A stretch of 64,000 nucleotides of DNA from Dimargaris cristalligena. Its lineage: Eukaryota > Kickxellomycota > Dimargaritomycetes > Dimargaritales > Dimargaritaceae. The translations under genes were made by a program, and so were the position numbers. Below, in pieces: positions 1 through 9,150 of the stretch. Position 1 is the first letter of the stretch, and the number at the start of each line of letters is the position of its first letter. Under the pieces are notes generated by a model that was not told the origin of the DNA, made no database searches, and was given only the letters and a program-made list of their open reading frames with translations. The stretch covers positions 1 to 64,000 of the forward strand of contig JANBQC010000014.1 in NCBI GenBank assembly GCA_027576995.1, read 5' to 3'.

Positions 1-787
1 AATACATTTCCCATATATTCTCCCATACACATATAATGTAAACCCTTATATTGCTGGGCTGAATTTCACCCATATTTCGAGGGTTGGGGTTCCCCTGTGT
101 GTCCCTTATTTGAATGTAGATTACTGAACTTTGCGGCACCATTCATGCAACCCTATCCTTACCAACAGTTCATACGTTTTTGTCATTTGAGTGAAGGCTC
201 CGGGTATGCGGCAAGATGACAGTGTCGATTATTGGCTGTCACTAATTTTCCCATTGTACTTCTCACATTTTACTCGATATTATATACTAATTTTCTGTTT
301 CGCCTATACCAAAGAGAGTTATTAACAGTAGAGGGTGTGAGAGGGGGGCGCCAGGGCAAAGTAAATACGTACAGTAGCTATAGTTTTATCTATAATATAG
401 GCAGGTTACATAGAATGTATATGTGGCTCTTTAATGAGATGGATACCTATAAATAGTATTATGTTTATAGTAAACGATACGTTTAAAATATCATCATAAG
501 ATAAACCGCGCATTGGGGGTAATAATATATATCGCAATTGCCCGTAGGTTCACAGAGAGAGGAAAAGTATGACAGTGGTCAATTTTATGAAAATAGGTGG
601 TCTACGACCTAGCTGAATAAAGTATAGCCCTATATCCCCAATGACTACAGAATGTACATGCCCGACCATATGTATATAAATATCCATATGTTTCTAAATA
701 AATATAGATAAGTATAAGAAATAGTAAAGATATATTTTTTCCTAAAAAAAAAAATAACAGCTTTTAAATATATTCGTTATTCCATAG
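1..787. other. Intergenic, AT-rich, left edge
   Basis: No supportable gene is seen. The stretch is AT-rich and its open frames are short and lack family character. Bases 17-75 match 56230-56288 (listed as a repeat). A run of A residues near 745-756 lies just beyond the 3' end of the TypA gene on the minus strand, where its transcript should terminate. Confidence 0.6.
17..75 (+). repeat. 59-base interspersed repeat, copy 1
   Basis: Ungapped alignment by eye to 56230-56288 gives about 46 of 59 identical positions, including a shared block reading tcccatacacatat in this copy. Similarity fades after position 75. The copy sits at the window edge, so the parent element may extend further left. Confidence 0.6.
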
Positions 788-2908
788 TTAACTTTGGTTA
801 CGGGAGTGCTTTCGCTTGGTCGGGTCCAAAATACGCTTCCGCAACCTAATGGTCTTGGGCGTCACTTCAATGACCTCGTCCTGGTTCACATAAGCGATGA
901 CCTCCTCGAGGCCCATTTGTTTAATCGGAGTCAGTCGAATCGCCTCTTCTTTTCCGGCCGCCCGGTGGTTCGTGACGTGTTTCGACCGGGTGGGGTTCAC
1001 TTCCAGATCGGCTTCTTCGCGGTTGTATTCGCCAATGATCATTCCCGTGTAGGTCTTTTCGCCGGGCAGGACGAACAGTTTGCCGCGCGGTTCGATGGTA
1101 TTCAGGGAATAGGCCTGAATTTGGCCTGTGGCCATCGACACGAGCACGGGTTTGCGTTCGCGGTTGAGGGGCCCCTTGTGGGGAATGTAACCCGCGAAGA
1201 CGTGGTTGAGCACCCCGGTACCGTGGGTATCGTTCTTGAATTCGGAGGTATAACCCAACAGACCACGGGTCGGGCATTCAAAAATGAGACGAGATTTGTC
1301 CCCGAATTCGGTGAAATGTTTGAGTTCACCCTTGCGCTGGCTCATCTTTTCAATCACTGTGCCACTGTACTGTGGGTCCACGTCAATGGTGACTTCTTCC
1401 ACCGGTTCGAGGAGGGCCTTGGAATCCGGATCGGTCTTGAAAATGACCTTGGGTGGGGAAATGGAGAGTTCGAAGCCCTCCCGGCGCATGGATTCAATCA
1501 AAATACCGAGCTGGAGCTCACCGCGACCACAGACTTCGAATGATTCCTTGCTGGCCGCTTCCTTGATGCGCAGGGCCACGTTGGTGGCGGCCTCTTGCAT
1601 CAGTCGGTCCCGGATCATGTTGGAGGTAAGGCGGGTACCTTCTTGACCACCCAGTGGGGAGTCGTTTACCCCAAAGGCCATACTAATGGTGGGTGGGTCC
1701 ACGGGGATGAAGGGGAGGGGTTCGGTCACGGAGGGGTGGCAGAGGGTGGAGTTGACCCCCGCGTTTTGAACCCCGGCCAAGGTGATAATCTCACCCGCCC
1801 CGGCTTCCTCGATGGCCACTTGTTCGACACCGACCCGCAGGAACATTTTGCTGACTTTATTGTCATCAATGACAGCGCCGCTCTCGGGGTCGAGAGCCTT
1901 CAGCCGGTCACCGATTTTAACGACCCCGGAGGTGATGCGGCCGACATAGCATTTGCCCAGGTACGGGTTATAATCAATCTGGGTCACCAGCATAGAGAAG
2001 GGCTCGCTGCGCTCGGCGCTGGGGGCGCGCACGTGCTTGATGATGAGGTCCAGCAGCGGGATCATATCCGCTTTGGGGCCCGTCACTGATGGGTCGGGAT
2101 TGGATTCGGCCTCCACGATGGCCTCGCTAGTAACGCGGGACTCGGTGGCCCAGCCCTGTTTACCCGAGGCAAAGATCATGGGGTAATCCAGCTGTTCCTC
2201 ACTTGCCCCAAGGTTCATAAAGAGGTCCATGATTTCATTGTCAACCTCGTCGATACGGGCCGATGGACGATCGACCTTATTGAACACCACGAGGGGGCGG
2301 AGGTTCTGCTGCAGGGCTTTATTCAAAACGAACTTCGTTTGGGTCATGACCCCCTCGGAACCATCGACCAGGAGGGCCACGCCGTCCACCATGGAGAGAA
2401 TACGCTCGACTTCACCACCGAAATCGGCATGCCCGGGGGTATCGACGATATTAATTTTGTAGCCCTTATGGATGATGGAGGTGACTTTGGAGAGAATGGT
2501 GATACCGCGTTCCCGTTCGAGAGCGTTGGAGTCCATGACCCGGTCGGACTGGGCGTCCAGCAGGGTGCCGGACTGGCGGAGCAGACAATCGACCAAGGTA
2601 GTTTTGCCGTGGTCGACGTGGGCAATGATACCAATGTTGCGGATCCGCTCCAGCGGGGCCATGTCACCGACATTGGTGACGGGGGGGCTCGTCGGTTCGT
2701 CCGAGAAGCGAGAAGAGGTGGTCCCGAAGGCACGGCGGGTCAGGCCCATGGGTGACAACGACGACGTCAGCAGCGATCGGGAGGCCAATCTAGAACTGGG
2801 TAACACCAGGGAAGGGGTTGGGCCGGGGAAGGTCCTGAGCTGAGGGGCGGCGACCCGGCGGAAGTCGCGCACCCGCATGGTGGGAAGTCGAAGCTGACGA
2901 GCGAGCAT
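788..2908 (-). CDS. typA: TypA/BipA-like GTPase, probably mitochondrial
   Basis: A translational GTPase of the BipA/TypA family, which associates with ribosomes. The predicted protein is 706 residues in one exon. The ATG at 2908 is preferred because the open frame upstream of it begins only with TTG. Residues 1 to about 85 are rich in Arg, Ser and Leu with few acidic residues, like a mitochondrial presequence. The GTPase domain follows: P-loop AHVDHGKT at about 97-104, RERGITI switch region, DTPGHADFGGEVER and NKVDRP. EF-G-like domains and the TypA C-terminal part (GRGELQLGILIESMRREG, then RGLLGYTSEF) follow. It is not LepA/Guf1, because the C-terminal motifs are TypA type. Organelle targeting is inferred from the leader only. 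Length is about 100 residues above bacterial TypA, matching the leader. Confidence 0.93.
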   Translation of the reverse strand: MLARQLRLPTMRVRDFRRVAAPQLRTFPGPTPSLVLPSSRLASRSLLTSSLSPMGLTRRAFGTTSSRFSDEPTSPPVTNVGDMAPLERIRNIGIIAHVDHGKTTLVDCLLRQSGTLLDAQSDRVMDSNALERERGITILSKVTSIIHKGYKINIVDTPGHADFGGEVERILSMVDGVALLVDGSEGVMTQTKFVLNKALQQNLRPLVVFNKVDRPSARIDEVDNEIMDLFMNLGASEEQLDYPMIFASGKQGWATESRVTSEAIVEAESNPDPSVTGPKADMIPLLDLIIKHVRAPSAERSEPFSMLVTQIDYNPYLGKCYVGRITSGVVKIGDRLKALDPESGAVIDDNKVSKMFLRVGVEQVAIEEAGAGEIITLAGVQNAGVNSTLCHPSVTEPLPFIPVDPPTISMAFGVNDSPLGGQEGTRLTSNMIRDRLMQEAATNVALRIKEAASKESFEVCGRGELQLGILIESMRREGFELSISPPKVIFKTDPDSKALLEPVEEVTIDVDPQYSGTVIEKMSQRKGELKHFTEFGDKSRLIFECPTRGLLGYTSEFKNDTHGTGVLNHVFAGYIPHKGPLNRERKPVLVSMATGQIQAYSLNTIEPRGKLFVLPGEKTYTGMIIGEYNREEADLEVNPTRSKHVTNHRAAGKEEAIRLTPIKQMGLEEVIAYVNQDEVIEVTPKTIRLRKRILDPTKRKHSRNQS

Positions 2909-3443
2909 TCTGGGAAACAACGGGGGAGAGGTCAGGGAGATCCAAGCCGGCTGTCAATGCGAAGAAGAAAGAAGGTGCCTCTAAAAAAACATACAAATGT
3001 AACCCCACTGGGAGACGGTTCAGTTCATGAAGCAAGGGCACAGGATGGGTAGTAAGTAAGCAAGACGAATGGGCCACCTCTCTCTCTTTGGATCCTCCCA
3101 GTTGGTGGTTCCTTCTATTGGTGGTTTACAGCAAACAGCCAGTTAAAGCCGAAGCTCGGAGCAGTGCTAGCCCCAACAGCTTCCGCGAATTATTGTGACC
3201 CCCCAATTAATTCATTATTTAATAAAACCGTGTTTGCGTAAACATGCTGGCCCCAGGGACTTTTGGAATTATGGTAAAATGCTATAGGAAGAATGCCAAC
3301 GTCCCTAATTAGGCTCCCAACATGAACTGCCTATCTATATCTTGATCGATCGGCCAAATGAACCATCTGCACGATTTATTAAACTAATATAGGGTAAGAA
3401 CGCAGTCCGATCGTGTCGAGAGTGCTGCTGTTCCGGGCACTCA
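2909..3443. other. Intergenic between two minus-strand genes
   Basis: Promoter and 5' leader of the TypA gene plus the 3' side of the next minus-strand gene. A purine/pyrimidine-rich tract lies near 3080-3095. No gene or RNA is recognised. Confidence 0.5.
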
Positions 3444-4841
3444 CTACCTTCCCACATTTCCATGGTAATAATGGCGGATCCGGAGTAGGGTGGAGCATAT
3501 TTGAGCGGTCCAGGGAGTGGCTAACACGCCCAGAAGCACCAAGGGTGTCTCGCCCTTCATGCCGGCGGGCTGCGCAACATGTAGGCCCACGGCGGCAAGA
3601 GCGTCCCGGTCCCAGAGGCAATTGGCAGATGGTGGATCTGTCGTCTGGGGTAGATAAGTTAGATCCAATAGCATGGCCAAGCACTGTTGCAGCAAAGGGG
3701 GGGCGAAGAGAGAGGCGGTGTTATAGCAGGGTATGGGTACCAATGGAAGACTACCACCCTTCGGATGAAGGTCGGCGGAGGCCTGTGGTCGGGCGGTGCT
3801 TATCGCAATATCCCCCAGGTAGACATTAGGGGCATTTGGTTTGGGCACTAAGCAGGATTTGTAGTCGGATAAAAACGACTCGGGGAGTGGAAAAGAGCTA
3901 TGTGTGTTATTAGAGGCATCGACTGGATTAGGAGTCGACGGTTGAGTGGGTGAGATAGTATCGATTGTAGAGGTGATTTCTGATTCAGGTTGCAGATATT
4001 CGCTAGGGAATGCCAACACGCACTGCAGCCGCATGGCCGAAGAAGGGGCGTCCCACTCGGCAGTCGTTATAGTCGCCGGGGTTTCGGTAGGCGGGTGTCG
4101 AAGCCAGTATACAGCAGGGTGCTTTGCGTATAGGAGCTCTTGGGGGACCCATTTCTTCGAGAATGACCGCGGGGTCACTAGATATGTTGGAGCTGGAGCT
4201 GGCTCGGTGGATATGGGAGGGGCTGGCATTCTGGCAGGTGTGGTTGAAGGTGGCCCAGAGGTCGCTGGCGATGGACTATTGCTCGAGTCCGTCGAAGACA
4301 GTCGGCGGAAGTTACATTGCCTGGCCTGCCAGAACCAAGTAAGCTGGGCCACTAGTTGTAGGCTCAACATGCGGAATACATAGTTGGGTAAGTCGGAGCG
4401 GGTGTAGCAGGGCGTCGTCATGGGTTTAATCACCTTGGACTTCATTTCCCGTATAAAATTAACGTGAGTTAGGGTGTAAATCGATCGGCCATTCTTGGTA
4501 GGTGTCAAGGGACTCTGAAAGGCTAGCCAAATGGGGCCGCTATCTTCAATAATACTGGCAGGTGGGGTGTTCAAGCAGGTGGCGGGGTCGTTTCCAGTAC
4601 GGTCTGGGGGCGGTGGGACATTCTGCGCAAGCCGGAAACGCGCCAAGAATCCCGCTGGGAGGTGGCGGCGGGTAAGATGGCATTCCCGAATGGGGCCGGC
4701 TAGGACATGGGCGTTGGGATCGGCGACAAGGGCGTTTCGGAGGCTAACCAGACGGGGGTCGGTGAGGGGTGGGTTGGCTGGCTGGGGCAAACCGCGGCGG
4801 TGGCGGCGGCCGATCCACTTTGTATTAACTCGAGGGGCCAT
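3444..4841 (-). CDS. Hypothetical protein, unrecognised
   Basis: A single open frame of 465 residues from the ATG at 4841; the frame extends 9 bases further only through a TTG. The start (MAPRVNTKWIGRRHRRG) is strongly basic and could be a mitochondrial or nuclear targeting segment. Residues about 25-75 carry a block reading AGPIRECHLTRRHLPAGFL that looks conserved in style. The middle (about 180-300) is Pro/Thr/Ser-rich and probably disordered. The C-terminal part contains a second ordered-looking block ending near AAVGLHVAQP. The last 40 or so residues look less protein-like, so a 3' intron may have been missed. I do not recognise the family; a mitochondrial protein is only a guess from the N-terminus. 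It is divergent to the KDM4 gene, 638 bases away. Confidence 0.5.
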   Translation of the reverse strand: MAPRVNTKWIGRRHRRGLPQPANPPLTDPRLVSLRNALVADPNAHVLAGPIRECHLTRRHLPAGFLARFRLAQNVPPPPDRTGNDPATCLNTPPASIIEDSGPIWLAFQSPLTPTKNGRSIYTLTHVNFIREMKSKVIKPMTTPCYTRSDLPNYVFRMLSLQLVAQLTWFWQARQCNFRRLSSTDSSNSPSPATSGPPSTTPARMPAPPISTEPAPAPTYLVTPRSFSKKWVPQELLYAKHPAVYWLRHPPTETPATITTAEWDAPSSAMRLQCVLAFPSEYLQPESEITSTIDTISPTQPSTPNPVDASNNTHSSFPLPESFLSDYKSCLVPKPNAPNVYLGDIAISTARPQASADLHPKGGSLPLVPIPCYNTASLFAPPLLQQCLAMLLDLTYLPQTTDPPSANCLWDRDALAAVGLHVAQPAGMKGETPLVLLGVLATPWTAQICSTLLRIRHYYHGNVGR

Positions 4842-5479
4842 TAGGAACAAGCTCCAGTTTTTAAATGAGGGATGTGTAAGATAACAACGACTGGGGTGTC
4901 CAAACTCCCCATCTACTTAGTGCCGGCGGGGGTTGCGTCAGGGACCTGGTGGTGATCGGGTAACATTCGGAACCGAACGGGGAATCTGTTCGTTAGAGCT
5001 GCGGCTTCAGCACAGGCGAATCCACGTTTTCTTCTAGGATGCATACAGGAGGGTGGGTAAAAAGGCCGTTTCTCGCATGTATAAGAAGCCCCTTCCTCTC
5101 GGTTCCACACTCATTACTATTCCACCTCTACTTTCTTCGCTACTGCTCTTTACAATCAGCGGATTTAGCCCGTTCTATACTCATTCCTTTCGCCAACTGA
5201 TCCATTCCCAGAAAAAACGCCAGAGTTCTTGGGTAGCCTCTGCCCTACTATCCCTTCTGTATCCTATCGATTTTCCTTATTAATATACTACTGACTCTTC
5301 CTCGCTGGCCACAGTCAGTGTTAGCACACGGTCCGTCTCCTACTTAAACCCCCCCTAAACACACCCTCCGTGTGGTGGTCCCTCAGCCAATCCCTTTTCG
5401 TCGTTCCTCCAACTCCCTAAGCCCCCGCACCGTCCGCGTGGGTGTTGTGGCTCGTACTACTACCACTACCAACCAGCCC
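4842..5479. promoter_or_regulatory. Divergent promoter region, unknown gene / KDM4
   Basis: About 640 bases separate the start codons of two diverging genes, so both promoters must lie here. The half nearest the KDM4 gene is very C/T-rich on the plus strand (about 5080-5370), a pattern seen ahead of several start codons in this window. No specific factor site is called. Confidence 0.45.
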
Positions 5480-7960
5480 ATGATCGCACAGCAAGCCCTC
5501 CCCGCCCATTCTCCCCTACCTACCGCCGGGGGTCCCCCTGCCACGGGAGCGGCTGCCCACGGGCAGGCACCTGAAGTCTTTTACCAAGACCCCACCACGG
5601 ACTCCGACCTTGACGCCGCCATTGATGCCGCTCTCGCCACACTCGAACCGGACCACTACTATGGCCACACTCTGGCCCCTGTGTTCCGTCCCACGCCCCT
5701 CCAGTTCCGGGACTTTTCCCGCTTCATTGCCGCTGCGGAACCGTACGCCCGGCGGGCGGGGCTCTGTAAAATCATCCCCCCGCCCGAATGGTTGCAAGAG
5801 CTACACCATCACCAGGTCCAGGAGCGGGGTCTTAAAGCGGAACCAACAGTCAGCTCCGCTCCCACCCAGCGTATCTTCTTGGCCAGTGACGACTTTCCGC
5901 CCATGCGCCCCTTAGTGCAGCACTTTGAGGGTTCCAAGGGCATCTACAAACAGTACAACGTCGAGAACCACCGTAAAGTCAGTTTATCCCGTTTCTATGA
6001 TCTATGCGTCGAAGCCCGCCATACCCCGCCTAAATCGCCCCCTCTGGCCCAGCCTACCTCCGTAACCGACTCCCCCGCCTCCGCCCCACCAGCGGGCGTG
6101 TTTATCGACTTCGATCGCCAGCTAGCCTACACCACCGCTCGCCAGTTATCCATACCGTCATTACCGCTCCAGGGCAGTGATGATGCCGACTCCATGGACC
6201 ACATGTCCCCCGCCCAGCAGCCCAAGCTCGTCGATTACTTCAACGACCTCGATCGCAACTATTGGCGTAACCTATCCTTTGGTCCGCCCCTCTACGGGGC
6301 CGATATCCCCGGCACCCTGTTCCCCCCTCCCCCGGTGTTCCCCACCTGGAACCCCCAGGACCTGGGTACCGTTCTCAATCGCATTAATATCCCCATGCCT
6401 GGCGTCAACCAGCCCTACCTTTACCTAGGCATGTGGAAATCGACCTTCGCATGGCATGTCGAGGACATGGACCTGTACTCCATCAACTTCCTGCACTTCG
6501 GGCAGCCCAAGAGTTGGTACTGCATCCCCCCTGCCCACCGGGCCCGCTTTGAACGGGCCATGCAGAGTATATTCCCGGAAGATGCCCGCACCTGTTCCGA
6601 GTTTTTGCGCCACAAGGCCTTCCTGGTCTCTCCGAGTATCCTAAAGTCCCAGTACGACATTCCGGTCCACCGACTGGTCCAGACCCAGGGCGAATTCATC
6701 ATTACCTTTCCCAATGGCTACCACGCCGGCTTCAACCAAGGGTTCAATTGTGCCGAATCGGTCAACTTCGCCCTGCCTTCATGGGTACCCTTGGGTAAGA
6801 AGGCGGCACCCTGCAAATGCATCGGCGATAGTGTGCGTATCGCCGTCGAAGAGTTTTACCCGGATAATTTGGGTGACACTGACTACTGGCGGGAGCAACG
6901 TCGGGGGGACTATAACGGCCTAACAGAACGCTGGGCCTTGGAAAACAGCAGTCCTCAATTAACCCCGACCAAAGCCAAGAAACGCCCGCTGAGCCAGGCC
7001 CACCAGGACTTGACCCAGGCCTTGGCCCCCCAGCCCGTCAAATCCCGGACCACCTCCGTCCCAGCTGATGGTTTGCCCTTGACCTGTCAGGCACTGACCA
7101 AATACTACGCCCTACCGTCCTCCCCTGCCTGTGTGGCCACTTTCGTTAACCAGTCGGATCGTTGTGGGATCTGCTGGGCAACTTTGGCAACCCAAGACTC
7201 GGTGGTGGAATGTAGTGGGGAAAACTGCCGGCTACGAATTCATCCAACCTGCGAACCCTCGGCGGTCACTGGGACTGCGGATCCCTGGCGGTGTTTACGT
7301 TGCCACGTAGGCGCACAGGAGCTTCGCTGCGCGCTATGTCCCGTGTCCAATGGGGCACTTTGCCTGATCAGCCCCCTGGAGACCCTACGCAAACTCCGCC
7401 GCATGCGACGCTCTCACTATACACTCGACCTACTGCGGCTACTACGGCAGGCCCCACCCAACGAGCGGGCCACTTACCTACGGTTTGCCCACCCCATGTG
7501 TGTGCGTTGGATACCCGAAACGGAACAGCTTACTGACCAATTTCCGTTCCCTCTAAACGCGGAAAACGCCGAGGTGGTGGATGGGGAGTCCACCATATCG
7601 CGGTCGGATATTTACGCTGCCGCTTTTGGACTGCCGGTTCCTTCTGGCCCAGTTCAGTCCCCGCATTCCTTTGAACGGCCATATGCCCTGACCGCTGGTT
7701 ACGAGCTCATCCCCAAAGCCCGCTGGGGCTTGAAGTGCTTTATTTGTAAAAGCAAGGATGGCGCCTGTGTACAATGTGCTGAGAAGCGCTGCTGTGTTCC
7801 TTTCCATGTGTCATGCTTGCTGCTGGTTGCCTCTTTGACCACTGCGTGTCCTTCATCAGATGTTGGCGACCCTGCAAAGCGGATTACCCCCCAATTGGAC
7901 CTTGAAAACCAGCTGGTCTATTGTGCTAAACATAATCCCCCGCCACCGCATTCCCAATAA
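5480..7960 (+). CDS. KDM4: JmjC histone lysine demethylase, KDM4/JMJD2 type
   Basis: Predicted 826-residue nuclear Fe(II)/2-oxoglutarate dioxygenase that removes methyl groups from histone H3 lysines (K9/K36 in the KDM4 family). The ATG at 5480 is used; upstream the open frame starts with GTG only. JmjN lies at about 66-104 (APVFRPTPLQF onward). The JmjC domain has the iron ligands H326 and E328 (WHVEDMD) and H415 (NGYHAGFN), with K344 in KSWY positioned 18 residues after the first His, as expected for 2-oxoglutarate binding. APCKCIGD supplies the Cys pair of the KDM4 zinc site. Two Cys/His-rich modules follow (CGICW...CRLRIHPTC...CLRC, and CFICKS...C...CCVPFHVSC ending CAKH), like the PHD and extended PHD of KDM4A. 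No intron is needed. Substrate preference cannot be read from sequence. Confidence 0.9.
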   Translation: MIAQQALPAHSPLPTAGGPPATGAAAHGQAPEVFYQDPTTDSDLDAAIDAALATLEPDHYYGHTLAPVFRPTPLQFRDFSRFIAAAEPYARRAGLCKIIPPPEWLQELHHHQVQERGLKAEPTVSSAPTQRIFLASDDFPPMRPLVQHFEGSKGIYKQYNVENHRKVSLSRFYDLCVEARHTPPKSPPLAQPTSVTDSPASAPPAGVFIDFDRQLAYTTARQLSIPSLPLQGSDDADSMDHMSPAQQPKLVDYFNDLDRNYWRNLSFGPPLYGADIPGTLFPPPPVFPTWNPQDLGTVLNRINIPMPGVNQPYLYLGMWKSTFAWHVEDMDLYSINFLHFGQPKSWYCIPPAHRARFERAMQSIFPEDARTCSEFLRHKAFLVSPSILKSQYDIPVHRLVQTQGEFIITFPNGYHAGFNQGFNCAESVNFALPSWVPLGKKAAPCKCIGDSVRIAVEEFYPDNLGDTDYWREQRRGDYNGLTERWALENSSPQLTPTKAKKRPLSQAHQDLTQALAPQPVKSRTTSVPADGLPLTCQALTKYYALPSSPACVATFVNQSDRCGICWATLATQDSVVECSGENCRLRIHPTCEPSAVTGTADPWRCLRCHVGAQELRCALCPVSNGALCLISPLETLRKLRRMRRSHYTLDLLRLLRQAPPNERATYLRFAHPMCVRWIPETEQLTDQFPFPLNAENAEVVDGESTISRSDIYAAAFGLPVPSGPVQSPHSFERPYALTAGYELIPKARWGLKCFICKSKDGACVQCAEKRCCVPFHVSCLLLVASLTTACPSSDVGDPAKRITPQLDLENQLVYCAKHNPPPPHSQ

Positions 7961-9150
7961 GGGGAAATGGGTGCCATTTTCACTAAAACTTTTCTTAATC
8001 TTTTGTGTATGTACAAAGTAGCCGCAACTTGATGTTGTTTATGTTGTTTGTATCCGTGTCTGTTCTTCTCTTTAGTAATATCTTCAGTATTTAAATCAAA
8101 ATGGCCGTCAGGCTAACCCTACCCTATATATAACACTAATTAACATAGAATCTTGCCACTAGGCACTCGTCAAGTTTCAATACTCTAGCCAGGGTTTACA
8201 CCCATGTACACTATAATAATCAGGTTGCTATTTTTTTGGCTAGTTGAGGGATTGTTCCATCACGCCTCTGTCCATTAGAGTAATCATGAGTCATGGGGTG
8301 TATCACCATCGCTTCAGCCCTCCCAGGCATTCCCTTATTAGTCCGGCTAAGTGTGGCCACGGTTGTTACCCCGCTAAATAAAACTAATATCTGAGGCCTC
8401 GCCTTGTTCAATGATCCAGCCCACACATTCTAATACAACTAATCTTTGCCACAGATTATAGGCTTCGAACACGGCTGTCTGGTGGGTCAACCTGAAGTTA
8501 TCGGTGCTCCAAATTAATGTCAAGCCAGCTGAGTTTAGAAAATACACGCTGATTCCCACAAAGCAACCAGGTAAGTGCACCTTTATTTTGCAAACTTTCT
8601 CGAGTAGTTTTGCCTCCTGAGGCTGCCTGGGGACCTGGTTGTACTCTACTCCAGGCTCAACGAGCTGCCTTGATACGACGGGCTATCCAAACCGTAGTCG
8701 GCACTGGCGTTTGCTTCAGCTGTTTAACCATGGAAGTATATAGCCCCTGTTTACTCAGATCATTGGTATGGTATAGTGAGTCCTTCCTGATAAACTCATG
8801 GAAGTTAAGAATCACCGTTTATATCCGCGGAGATGCAAGGTGCTAAGGATGAATGGCTGCTACTGCGCCACGTCAGCATGTATCCGCCGCAGTCCGACCA
8901 TTTTATTGTCTTACCACAAGCAAAACGGCATTCCCATTCCCCGCTGGAGGTGAGAGAAGCGGAAACGACTGCGTGCAACTTTGCAATGAACAGCTATACT
9001 CTATAGTACACCCCCTCACCACTTTTTGTTGCCCGTATACTATTTTGAAGCTATTTAGATTTAAATATATATATATATATTTCGATACCTACTATTTCCA
9101 TCCAATCCCAAAGTAACATTCCCCTAGACTACCCACCCCCCAATTGACAC
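7961..9150. other. Intergenic, no gene seen
   Basis: About 1.2 kb between two plus-strand genes. It holds the 3' end of the KDM4 gene and the SLH1 promoter. An (AT)8 run at 9065-9080 and a CCCC-rich leader at 9121-9145 precede the SLH1 start. Small open frames at 8610-9116 show no family features. Confidence 0.5.
9065..9080. repeat. AT dinucleotide microsatellite
   Basis: Uninterrupted alternation of A and T for about 16 bases, 70 bases upstream of the SLH1 start codon. Confidence 0.9.

Noticed and set aside
794..1543. 250-codon frame antisense to the TypA gene
   Set aside because: It lies wholly within the TypA coding sequence, has no family features, and is explained by GC-rich codon bias opening the opposite strand. 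The same applies to frames antisense to p150Glued (26784-27301), CHS4 (52679-53377) and the secreted protein (35534-36361).
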